A stretch of DNA of 14,913 nucleotides. Source: Lentisphaeria bacterium. Lineage in GTDB: Bacteria; Verrucomicrobiota; Lentisphaeria; Victivallales; GWF2-50-93. The translations under genes were made by a program, and so were the position numbers. Under the pieces are notes generated by a model. That model searched no databases, was not told where the DNA came from, and was given only the letters and a program-made list of their open reading frames with translations. Below are positions 1-5,445 of the stretch, in pieces (the stretch's first letter is position 1; every line of letters begins with the position of its first letter). The stretch lies in NCBI GenBank assembly GCA_020056205.1, contig JAGVIF010000333.1, forward strand, positions 1-14,913, read 5' to 3'.

Positions 1-272
1 AATAGCGATAACCGACCCCGAAAAAGGCGGCAGTTTCAAAAAAGTAGTTTGCGATCTCCGAGCGCAAAAAACAAGACGATTTGCTCTTTGCGCCAAGGAG
101 AGACGGTGCCAGTATAAGCTAATGCTTTATTACGAATGAGTTGAACTTATATTATTGCGGTCTTGGAATTCTTTTTTTTGCTGGTGTTTTGAATTGAATG
201 ACTTTGCAATCTTCTCTTTCAGGGGCTATCGTATGAATCAAGTGAATATTTACAACTGGAGGGAGATGAGCG
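1..272. other. Non-coding leader region upstream of folP
   Basis: I see no convincing gene here. It opens with a 26-bp word (13-38, CGACCCC followed by an A-run and GCGGCAGTTTCA) that recurs with one mismatch at 13904-13929 just upstream of trpF. A stem-loop occupies about 55-101: TCTCC and GCGCAAA pair with TTTGCGC and GGAGA across a small internal loop. A possible decayed 41-bp hairpin lies at 112-152. The half-arm GTGAATATTTAC of the window's hairpin repeat is at 242-253. The folP ribosome binding site is at about 258-263. Confidence 0.5.
55..101. repeat. Stem-loop with 12 paired bases
   Basis: TCTCC (55-59) and GCGCAAA (62-68) pair with TTTGCGC (87-93) and GGAGA (97-101), leaving a 2x3 internal loop and an 18-base apical loop. 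No T-tract follows on either strand, so a canonical intrinsic terminator is not supported. It may be the 3' end of an upstream transcript or another palindromic repeat of the kind common in this window. Confidence 0.35.
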
Positions 273-1139
273 TTGCTTCGTCTGAAAAAAACATTGATTT
301 TTTCTTTTAGAAACAAAACCTTTGAATGTTCAAGGACGCGCATCGTCGGCATATTGAATGTAACACCGGACTCTTTCAGCGACGGCAGCCGTTATTTGTC
401 AACTGATTCGGCAGTCGAAAGAGCGCTAAAAATGCTCGATGAAGGCGCGGATATAATTGACATAGGCGGAGAATCAAGCCGTCCGGGAGCAAGTCCGGTT
501 CCGGAAGAAGAGGAGAAAAAAAGAATCCTTCCCGTCATAAATGAACTGAAACGCATCCGTCCGGACTGCGTTATAAGCGCTGACACCACAAAGGATTCCG
601 TCGCGGAAGCAGTCCTTGAAGCAGGAGCCGACATCATTAACGACATAAGCGGTTTGCGAAATTCGCAGAACCTGGCGCGCATCGCCGCGAAATACGGGGC
701 GGGCATTATACTGATGCATATGAGGGGCAGTCCGGCGACAATGTCCCAAAAGACATCCTATCAGAATCTGTTCGATGATTTGATTTCGGAACTGCGCGAA
801 TCAATGGATAAAGCCGTTTCAAATGGAATTCCTCCGGATAATATCGTTATAGATCCGGGAATAGGATTTGCCAAAAACGCGGATCAATGTCTGGAAATAT
901 TAAAAAACGCGGATAGATTTCACGAGTTGGGAAGGCCTGTTATGATTGGGCATTCGAAAAAATCTTTTCTCGGCCGCGAGACAGGCGGGTCGTCTCCGGA
1001 AAAGAGGCTACCGGCAACGGTCGCCGGAAGTTTCTGGCTCGCCCTAAAAAAAATAGAGTTTATAAGAGTTCATGACGCGGCGGAAAATATCCAAGCCGTT
1101 AAACTCGCCGAAAAAATAGGGGCATTGAGAAAATCCTGA
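273..1139 (+). CDS. folP: Dihydropteroate synthase
   Basis: Joins 4-aminobenzoate to the hydroxymethyl-dihydropterin diphosphate to give dihydropteroate, a cytosolic step of folate synthesis and the target of sulfonamides. All family signatures are present in order over 288 residues, a normal length: NVTPDSFSDG (29-38), DIGGESSRPG (63-72), NDISG (123-127), LMHMRG (147-152), DPGIGFAK (194-201), GHSKKSFLG (226-234) and RVHDA (265-269). The start is TTG at 273, chosen because GGAGGG lies seven bases upstream and the nearby ATG at 266 is in another frame that closes quickly. The last residues LRKS and the stop are encoded by a 19-bp repeat word found again at the 3' end of the ATPase remnant near 5427-5445. 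A 41-bp hairpin begins seven bases after the stop. It is probably co-transcribed with cdaA and ybbR. Confidence 0.96.
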   Translation: MLRLKKTLIFSFRNKTFECSRTRIVGILNVTPDSFSDGSRYLSTDSAVERALKMLDEGADIIDIGGESSRPGASPVPEEEEKKRILPVINELKRIRPDCVISADTTKDSVAEAVLEAGADIINDISGLRNSQNLARIAAKYGAGIILMHMRGSPATMSQKTSYQNLFDDLISELRESMDKAVSNGIPPDNIVIDPGIGFAKNADQCLEILKNADRFHELGRPVMIGHSKKSFLGRETGGSSPEKRLPATVAGSFWLALKKIEFIRVHDAAENIQAVKLAEKIGALRKS

Positions 1140-1146
1140 TTCCGTG
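1128..1146 (+). repeat. 19-bp repeat word supplying the folP 3' end
   Basis: AGAAAATCCTGATTCCGTG occurs here and, reversed, at 5427-5445 with no mismatch. In both places it encodes Arg-Lys-Ser-stop in the same frame, after a preceding Leu codon (TTG or TTA). A diverged inverted version (CACGGATTCAGGAAAAT, about 1228-1244) overlaps the cdaA ribosome binding site. Its last base is the first base of the 41-bp hairpin. Confidence 0.6.
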
Positions 1147-1186
1147 TAAATATTCACCGAAAGGACAGGGTTCGGTGAATATTTAC
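1146..1186. repeat. 41-bp hairpin repeat, simple form (16-9-16)
   Basis: Perfect 16-bp arms GTAAATATTCACCGAA and TTCGGTGAATATTTAC enclose the nine-base loop AGGACAGGG. The same arms recur at 3095-3225 and 11783-11883 with extra palindromic material in the loop, and the same loop recurs with other arms at 11890-11930. It lies between folP and cdaA. It could act as an attenuator or RNA-stability element, but no T-tract follows, so I call it an intergenic palindromic repeat. Confidence 0.9.
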
Positions 1187-1218
1187 TTGCCATCAATATG
1201 TTATAAATAATTTATGTC

Positions 1219-1239
1219 GAATCCGTCACGGATTCAGGA
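1219..1239 (+). promoter_or_regulatory. Palindrome overlapping the cdaA ribosome binding site
   Basis: GAATCCGT-C-ACGGATTC is a perfect 17-bp palindrome (1219-1235) immediately followed by AGGA (1236-1239), the only Shine-Dalgarno-like sequence for cdaA. In RNA it could form a 7-bp stem with a TCA loop directly next to the SD. Whether it controls translation is inference. The same bases also belong to the diverged repeat word CACGGATTCAGGA. Confidence 0.45.
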
Positions 1240-1241
1240 AA

Positions 1242-2087
1242 ATGATTCAAATGCTTGCCGCGAATTTCGCCGTTGTCTGGCCGTATCTCAACATGGCGCT
1301 CCAGGTCGCGATACTTTTTATCGTGATATACTGGGGGCTTTTTTATCTGAGGGGAACGAGGGCGGCGAATGTCCTCGCTGGCATAGTAATAGCGCTCCTT
1401 GTCTTAACGCTTGTGACGGATGTTCTCAAATTTGCTGTGCTCTCGGAATTGCTCGACGGTCTCTGGACAGTCTTTCCGATAGCCATAGTGGTGATGTTCC
1501 ATCCTGAACTCAGAAGGGCTTTCGCACAGATAGGAAGCAGTAATCCGTTCTCCAGAAAACAGCGCAGAGAGGAGACAATATCCGAAGTTGTCACGGCAGT
1601 TTCAAATATGTCATCGTCGAGGACAGGCGCTCTCATAGTTTTTCAGAGGCAGATAGGAATGAGGGCTATAATTTCAAGCGGCATAAGGCTTGACTCGCGG
1701 GTGAACCACAAATTGCTTGAGACAATCTTCAGCAAAAACACCGCCCTCCACGATGGCGGAGTAACGATAGAAAACGACAAAATAATAGCGGCGCATTGCA
1801 TTTATCCGCTCTCGCAAAATTATGAAATAGCCCCCTCTCTCGGCACGAGGCACCGCGCCGCGCTCGGAATAAGCGAGGAAACAGACGCCGTCGCAGTGGT
1901 CGTTTCCGAGGAGAAAGGCGCCATAAGCATAGCCTGCAGAGGCAACATCATTCAAAATATAAGCGCGGAGAAACTCTCAAGATTTTTAAAGGCTCTCCTC
2001 GCTCCGGAGCAACAAAGCGCCATAAACGATATTTTTAGAAGAATTGATGAGGAAACTCAAACGCAAAATGCAGGTTCAAATGTTTAG
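1242..2087 (+). CDS. cdaA: Diadenylate cyclase, CdaA type (DisA_N domain)
   Basis: Condenses two ATP into cyclic di-AMP, which in other bacteria controls potassium, osmotic and cell-wall homeostasis. Length 281 residues, typical for CdaA. The N-terminus holds three hydrophobic segments (about 13-35, 42-62 and 70-86), then the DisA_N catalytic domain from about residue 90 to 255. The RHR motif is intact in GTRHRAALGISEETDA (201-216). The usual DGA nucleotide motif reads DGG (LHDGGVTI, 169-176). The ATG at 1242 sits only two bases after AGGA, whereas a second in-frame ATG at 1251 (giving MLAANF) is spaced 11 bases from it, so translation may begin at 1251. The ybbR-type gene follows by 33 bases, the classical cdaA-cdaR pairing. 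glmM, often third in that operon, is absent here. Confidence 0.94.
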   Translation: MIQMLAANFAVVWPYLNMALQVAILFIVIYWGLFYLRGTRAANVLAGIVIALLVLTLVTDVLKFAVLSELLDGLWTVFPIAIVVMFHPELRRAFAQIGSSNPFSRKQRREETISEVVTAVSNMSSSRTGALIVFQRQIGMRAIISSGIRLDSRVNHKLLETIFSKNTALHDGGVTIENDKIIAAHCIYPLSQNYEIAPSLGTRHRAALGISEETDAVAVVVSEEKGAISIACRGNIIQNISAEKLSRFLKALLAPEQQSAINDIFRRIDEETQTQNAGSNV

Positions 2088-2120
2088 CTTAAGAGTTTCT
2101 GCCGGATCGAGGTTAAAATA

Positions 2121-3077
2121 ATGATAAAATTCGTGCTTAGTTTTATAAAAGAGGATTTTTTCAGAAAGCTTATAGCCCTCGCTTTCGCTCTGCTCGTCTG
2201 GTGGAAAATATCCCTTCAAATCGGAGTGGAGGAAACAATAAGAAATATTCCGGTCAGAATAATTGACAATCCCAACCTCATATCAATGGAGGAAAGCGTA
2301 AAACACGTTGATATAACAGTAAAAACTGCATCGCAAAGAAGCCGTAAACTTCTTTCCGCCTCCGACTTCGCGATAGAAATCCGCCTTCCGGGAAAAAAAT
2401 CGGGGACACGTCAGGCGCTCGAATACAAAATAGCGAGAGACGCCGACATCGCAAAACCATTCGGCGTTAAGATAGTGAACTTTAATCCTGACAAGATAAT
2501 CGTCCCCGTTGACAGGCGGACACAAAAAGAAATCCCGGTGGCGGCGAGATTTACAGGAAATCTTTCAGAGGATTTCGCGTGTGGAGAGGTCAGGCTTAAT
2601 CCGTCAAAAATTGTGGCGGACGGCCCTGAAACCGTTCTTGCCGCGATGACGCGGGTTCAAACCGACCCTATAGCGCTTGATTCAGCTATTAACGGAGATT
2701 TCGAATCCTACGCGCGCGTGTCGCAAAACACGCCAAAGGTAACGTTCACTCCCGAAAAGATAACGGCTCATGTGGAAATATATAAAAAATATGACAAAAG
2801 AACCTTCAGCGCGCTGCCGATATCCGTCATGTCAAATCCGGGCTCGTCATTTAATATCAAGAACATTATGCCCACCAACGTTGATGTGACCGTATCAGGA
2901 CAAAAAAGCGTTATAGAAGCCATGAACGGAACCGAATTACAGCCTTTCATAAGACGGAATGATATTAAAGTCGGACAAAATGAGAGCGCGGTAGAATGTT
3001 ATATCGGCATACCCGGCGTCAAACTTGTTTCAATAGAGCCGGAAAAAGCGGCATTTTCTTCGGCGGGGGAAAAGTGA
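2121..3077 (+). CDS. YbbR-domain protein, probable CdaA regulator (CdaR-like)
   Basis: A 318-residue membrane-anchored protein. One N-terminal hydrophobic helix (about 15-30, RKLIALAFALLVWW) is followed by roughly three YbbR repeats outside the membrane. Visible repeat cores are NIPVRIID with HVDITV, then a central repeat with VAARFTG and IVADGPETVL, and a C-terminal repeat with LPISVM, NVDVTVSG and a terminal VSIEPEKAAF. In Firmicutes such proteins bind and modulate the adjacent diadenylate cyclase, and the tandem order after cdaA argues for the same role here. A GAGG sequence eight bases before ATG supports the start. The stop is 17 bases before a 131-bp palindromic repeat. Primary sequence in this family is poorly conserved, so the call rests on anchor, repeat cores and neighbourhood. 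Confidence 0.87.
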   Translation: MIKFVLSFIKEDFFRKLIALAFALLVWWKISLQIGVEETIRNIPVRIIDNPNLISMEESVKHVDITVKTASQRSRKLLSASDFAIEIRLPGKKSGTRQALEYKIARDADIAKPFGVKIVNFNPDKIIVPVDRRTQKEIPVAARFTGNLSEDFACGEVRLNPSKIVADGPETVLAAMTRVQTDPIALDSAINGDFESYARVSQNTPKVTFTPEKITAHVEIYKKYDKRTFSALPISVMSNPGSSFNIKNIMPTNVDVTVSGQKSVIEAMNGTELQPFIRRNDIKVGQNESAVECYIGIPGVKLVSIEPEKAAFSSAGEK

Positions 3078-3094
3078 ACTTCCGCGCTGCAGGC

Positions 3095-3225
3095 GTAAAT
3101 ATTCACCGAAAGGCCCTGTCTGCGCGCCTGCCTGAGCGAGAACGCTCGCAGTCAGGCGGACACCTGCCTACCGCCCCAGCGGGGCAGGCAGGCGCACAGG
3201 CAGGCGGGGTTCGGTGAATATTTAC
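3095..3225. repeat. 131-bp nested palindrome, third-order form of the hairpin repeat
   Basis: The outer arms are exactly those of the 41-bp repeat (3095-3110 and 3210-3225). The interior matches the 60-bp palindromic insert found at 11783-11883, but carries 30 more bases between GGACAC and GCACAGG. That 30-bp addition is itself a stem (GCCCC-AGC-GGGGC flanked by CTGCC and GGCAG). The element fills the gap between convergent ybbR (+) and the DsrE-like ORF (-), and its last base directly abuts the latter's stop codon. Confidence 0.9.
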
Positions 3226-3378
3226 TCAGAATGAGACAATTTTATCTGATTCTTTCACGATGTCGTAGAGGTCTTTCATCGTTGAAAGGGGACAGAGCTC
3301 TGTTCCTTCCGAATGGCGTAGTTTCAAACAAGTCCCGCAGGCAAGTATTTGGCCGCCATTGTTCAGGAAAGCCTGCAT
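3226..3378 (-). pseudogene. DsrE-like C-terminal ORF, 50 codons, probably a remnant
   Basis: The translation starts MQAFLNNGGQILACGTCLK and ends DLYDIVKESDKIVSF. The CGTC cysteine motif, a second downstream cysteine in LCPLSTM and the final DKIVSF are typical of the C-terminus of DsrE/YedF-like sulfur-transfer or sulfur-reduction proteins, which are usually about 110 residues long. The N-terminal half is missing. Even so it has an ATG five bases after AAAGGAGAT, and two in-frame stops lie just upstream, so it could be expressed as a short protein. Its first 16 bases overlap the end of the methyltransferase gene in another frame, which would allow translational coupling. The stop codon touches the 131-bp palindrome. 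Either a truncated gene or a genuine minimal domain; I favour a remnant. Confidence 0.6.
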
Positions 3379-3953
3379 TTATTATCTCCTTTTTGGGCTA
3401 CGATTCCATAGTGATACGGAGGCAGGCTGATATGCCTCTTTACAATGATGAACCCGGCTGATTCCGCCCATTGCGCGCATTGTTCCGGCCTAGGGCGGAT
3501 ATTCATGGGCGGGCCCCGCGGAGTTTTTGGGTCATAGTTCCAGTGCATAATCCCGGCCGTTCCGCCGGGGCGGAGAATTCGGAATGCCTCGGAGAGAAGC
3601 CGGGCGGGTTCTTTTGCATGGAGAATGTTGTAGAGCATAGCATAGTCAGCGGACGCGTCCGGCAATCCCGTGCCATCCGACATAAAATCACATAGATGGA
3701 GCCGGATATTTTTGAGGCGCCGCCGAAGCGCCTTCTTCCGCGTTGCGTCAATCATTTGCGGATCAATGTCGAATGAATAAACCATACCCCTGACCTTTAG
3801 CGCCGCAGGGATGGTGAACGTTCCATAACCGCATCCAAAATCAACGGCGTCCGCGACGCGCTCGTCGAGGCCAAGCAGTCCGAGTATTTGCCCGGGCTTG
3901 AAAAAAGACTGCCAGATATTTTCGGCCGGCATCCCGCTTTCACGCACTTTCAT
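3363..3953 (-). CDS. Class I SAM-dependent methyltransferase
   Basis: A small (196 residues) Rossmann-fold methyltransferase of the Methyltransf_11/25 type. The SAM-binding motif I is VDFGCGYGTF (37-46), the acidic end of strand two is FDIDP (61-65), motif II lies around CDFMSDGTGLP (88-98), and the post-II segment is LRPGGTAGIMHWNY (127-140). The substrate cannot be told; the RGPPMNIRPRPEQC stretch (146-159) suggests a family with a conserved cap. The start ATG at 3953 gives the complete N-terminal helix before motif I. The last residues (NKCRLS) run into the downstream DsrE-like ORF and may be a recombined tail. It lies alone upstream of that ORF, with a repeat-rich spacer on its other side, so it looks like an accessory gene. 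Confidence 0.85.
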   Translation of the reverse strand: MKVRESGMPAENIWQSFFKPGQILGLLGLDERVADAVDFGCGYGTFTIPAALKVRGMVYSFDIDPQMIDATRKKALRRRLKNIRLHLCDFMSDGTGLPDASADYAMLYNILHAKEPARLLSEAFRILRPGGTAGIMHWNYDPKTPRGPPMNIRPRPEQCAQWAESAGFIIVKRHISLPPYHYGIVAQKGDNKCRLS

Positions 3954-4068
3954 TGTTGTTTAGTCCCCCCCTTTTTGCGCACACCTATCAAGCTAAGAAA
4001 ATATGAACTCATTTGAACACCCAACGTCCTATTTGGTGATTTAAAGATTTGGAGATTTGGAGATTTTT

Positions 4069-4116
4069 CAATCCTTCAATCTCCCAATCATCCAATCACC
4101 CAGTCACCCAATCATT
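4069..4116. repeat. Six-copy octamer array (CAATCnCC)
   Basis: Consecutive units are CAATCCTT, CAATCTCC, CAATCATC, CAATCACC, CAGTCACC and CAATCATT with an exact 8-bp period. The preceding GGAGATTT copies are nearly the reverse complement, so the two runs could pair. Confidence 0.85.
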
Positions 4117-4124
4117 GGCACTTT

Positions 4125-4165
4125 GACACTTCCTCAAATCCCACGCTAAAGCTGTGAACTCCAAC
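4125..4165. repeat. 41-bp interspersed word, left copy
   Basis: Begins GACACTTCCTCAAA and ends GCTGTGAACTCCAAC. The reverse complement of 13635-13675 matches it at 39 of 41 positions. It contains a short imperfect stem, CACGCT-AA-AGCtGTG. Confidence 0.8.
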
Positions 4166-4205
4166 AAAATCAGTTTTAAGTGTTAGGTTTTAAGTTTTTC
4201 GCCAT

Positions 4206-4241
4206 AGTGACACAAGGGACGTAAGGGACGTAAGTGACACA
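4206..4241. repeat. Four-copy nonamer array
   Basis: Units are AGTGACACA, AGGGACGTA, AGGGACGTA, AGTGACACA with an exact 9-bp period. Read on the other strand they give xxGTCnCTT words, the same family as the nonamer array at 13773-13817. Confidence 0.8.
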
Positions 4242-4270
4242 GAGTTTTATTTATTTCCAATTTTAAAACA

Positions 4271-4319
4271 CTGAACGGTGAACCCTGAACCTTGAACCTT
4301 GAACCTTGAACCCTGAACA
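4271..4319. repeat. Seven-copy heptamer array (TTGAACC)
   Basis: Units are CTGAACG, GTGAACC, CTGAACC, three TTGAACC and CTGAACA with an exact 7-bp period over 49 bases. The degenerate outer units and identical inner units are the usual picture for slipped-strand growth from the centre. Confidence 0.85.
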
Positions 4320-4417
4320 CTTTCTTTCCCGTTTTCTACTTTCTAAATTTTACTTTCTACTTTTTTTCACTGACTCCTGACTTCTTTTTGCTCGCGTCTT
4401 CGTTTATCCTGAACGCT

Positions 4418-4461
4418 GAACACAGGCAAGATGCCTGTGCTGCATTTTCGCATTCCCGAAC
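4418..4461. repeat. 44-bp interspersed word with 8-3-8 hairpin, left copy
   Basis: CACAGGCA-AGA-TGCCTGTG (4421-4439) is a perfect stem-loop, followed by CTGCATTTTCGCATTCCCGAAC. The reverse complement of 14801-14844 matches at 41 of 44 positions. Confidence 0.8.
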
Positions 4462-4502
4462 TTCATCATTGGATATTCCGTGTTCGATATTGGATATTCA
4501 GT

Positions 4503-5369
4503 TTAAATATCCTTAACCTGATAGCAATGCCCTTCTGCGGCGCCCTGCCGCGGGATTCCCTGCGGCGCCGCGCGGAACCAGGCGTGCGCGGTTGCAGACA
4601 AGAGTTCAAGCATGTCGCCGCTTCCATTGTCTTCGCCCTTTTCAAAATCATCCGCTCCCATGCCCATCCGATTGGTGATGTAGGCGAAGCAGATAACCGG
4701 TTTATGCCGCGCGGCGGCGAACGAGTATAGAGCGGCGGACTCCATTTCAACTGCGCGAATCCCCTCGGAACGCGCCCTTTCCATGGCCGCCTCCGTTTCC
4801 CGAAACGGCGCGTCGGTCGTCCAGGCGGAACCCCGATGCACGGAAACAGGCAGGTCGGCGAACGCGCCTTCAAGGATGATGAGCAGGTCGGACGAGATAC
4901 AGGCGTAATCTGACGGAGGGAGGTAGTGATAGCTCGTTCCCTCATCGCGCAATGCGCGCTCGATGAGCAGGAATATCGGCAACTCCTCATCCGAGTGAAG
5001 GAGTTGTCCTGCGGAGCTGATGCTGATCAGTAATTCACAGCCTGACGCGAAGAGTTCTTCCGCGAGCAACACCGCGAATGAGGCTCCCACAGCGCAGGCA
5101 ATAATGCCGAAACTCATTTCTTTATGCGTAAAATCATATAGTTGCGTGTGATAGCACGGCCAGCGCTGGTTGAATACGGCGCGCTTCGTTGCTATAAGAT
5201 GCCGCAACAGGTCGCCGTCAGGATCAAGAACCACGACTTTCGGAACACTCGCGGACTGAATATTCTTCTGCCGCATAGCCTCCCGCAAGAGGTTCTCCGG
5301 CAGGAACAACGACGGCTCTTCGTATTGTTTGTTCCGCAGAATGGGTGTGTCTAAGTCCCGTATTCGCAT
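4503..5369 (-). CDS. Nucleoside phosphorylase superfamily protein (uridine/purine phosphorylase-like)
   Basis: Predicted to cleave a nucleoside with phosphate, or to hydrolyse a related N-glycoside, in the cytosol. With the start at 5369 the protein has 288 residues. Visible landmarks are the glycine/alanine-rich CAVGASFAVLLAEEL (92-106), the phosphate-site-like SISSAGQL (116-123), RDEGTSYHY (141-149), GSAWTTDAPFRE (180-191) and the diagnostic VEMESAALYSFAA (207-219) that binds the ribose and base. I chose the ATG at 5369 because GGAGAG lies eight bases upstream; the in-frame ATG at 5393 has no SD. The last 20 or so residues are encoded by a GC-rich palindromic stretch with two TGCGGCGCC copies and may be a repeat-derived tail. 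The family is clear; substrate is not. It stands alone between a repeat spacer and an ATPase remnant. Confidence 0.85.
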   Translation of the reverse strand: MRIRDLDTPILRNKQYEEPSLFLPENLLREAMRQKNIQSASVPKVVVLDPDGDLLRHLIATKRAVFNQRWPCYHTQLYDFTHKEMSFGIIACAVGASFAVLLAEELFASGCELLISISSAGQLLHSDEELPIFLLIERALRDEGTSYHYLPPSDYACISSDLLIILEGAFADLPVSVHRGSAWTTDAPFRETEAAMERARSEGIRAVEMESAALYSFAAARHKPVICFAYITNRMGMGADDFEKGEDNGSGDMLELLSATAHAWFRAAPQGIPRQGAAEGHCYQVKDI

Positions 5370-5406
5370 GAATAGTTCTCTCCGGTTTGGCATTTTTTAC
5401 AATAGA

Positions 5407-5445
5407 CCTGATTCTGCGGATGCCCTCACGGAATCAGGATTTTCT
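5407..5445. repeat. Stem-loop with repeat word at the ATPase remnant 3' end
   Basis: CCTGATTC (5407-5414) pairs with GAATCAGG (5431-5438) around a 16-base loop. The right part (5427-5445), read on the minus strand, is the 19-bp word also ending folP. On the plus strand the stem is followed by ATTTTCTT, weakly terminator-like, but no plus-strand gene ends here. Confidence 0.5.

Larger units (their letters stand above)
3954..4502. repeat. 549-bp non-coding spacer built of short-period tandem arrays
   Basis: No ORF here is credible. From left to right: GATTTGGA repeats (4046-4061); six octamers of CAATCnCC type (4069-4116); a 41-bp word (4125-4165) that recurs inverted at 13635-13675; four nonamers alternating AGTGACACA and AGGGACGTA (4206-4241); seven heptamers of TTGAACC type (4271-4319); a TTTCTACTTT-rich tract (about 4333-4370); a 44-bp word with an 8-3-8 hairpin (4418-4461) that recurs inverted at 14801-14844; and a GATATTC/GATATTG tract (about 4471-4501). 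Confidence 0.85.

Noticed and set aside
152..352. Minus-strand 66-codon ORF overlapping the start of folP
   Set aside because: It runs antisense through the folP start, has no SD and matches no family I know. The KKRIPRPQ end directly before a possible decayed hairpin is curious but not enough to call a gene.
1146..1186. Calling the 41-bp hairpins intrinsic terminators
   Set aside because: No T-tract follows any copy on the relevant strand, and the copy at 1146-1186 separates genes that look co-transcribed.
1214..1507. 97-codon plus-strand ORF starting just before cdaA
   Set aside because: It is another frame of cdaA; the DisA_N protein in the neighbouring frame is unambiguous.
3231..3695. 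Plus-strand ORFs at 3231-3461 and 3471-3695
   Set aside because: They lie opposite the DsrE-like ORF and methyltransferase and have no recognisable domain.
4431..4990. ORFs at 4431-4730 (+) and 4466-4990 (-)
   Set aside because: Both are shadows of the nucleoside phosphorylase, which carries the VEMES motif in its own frame.
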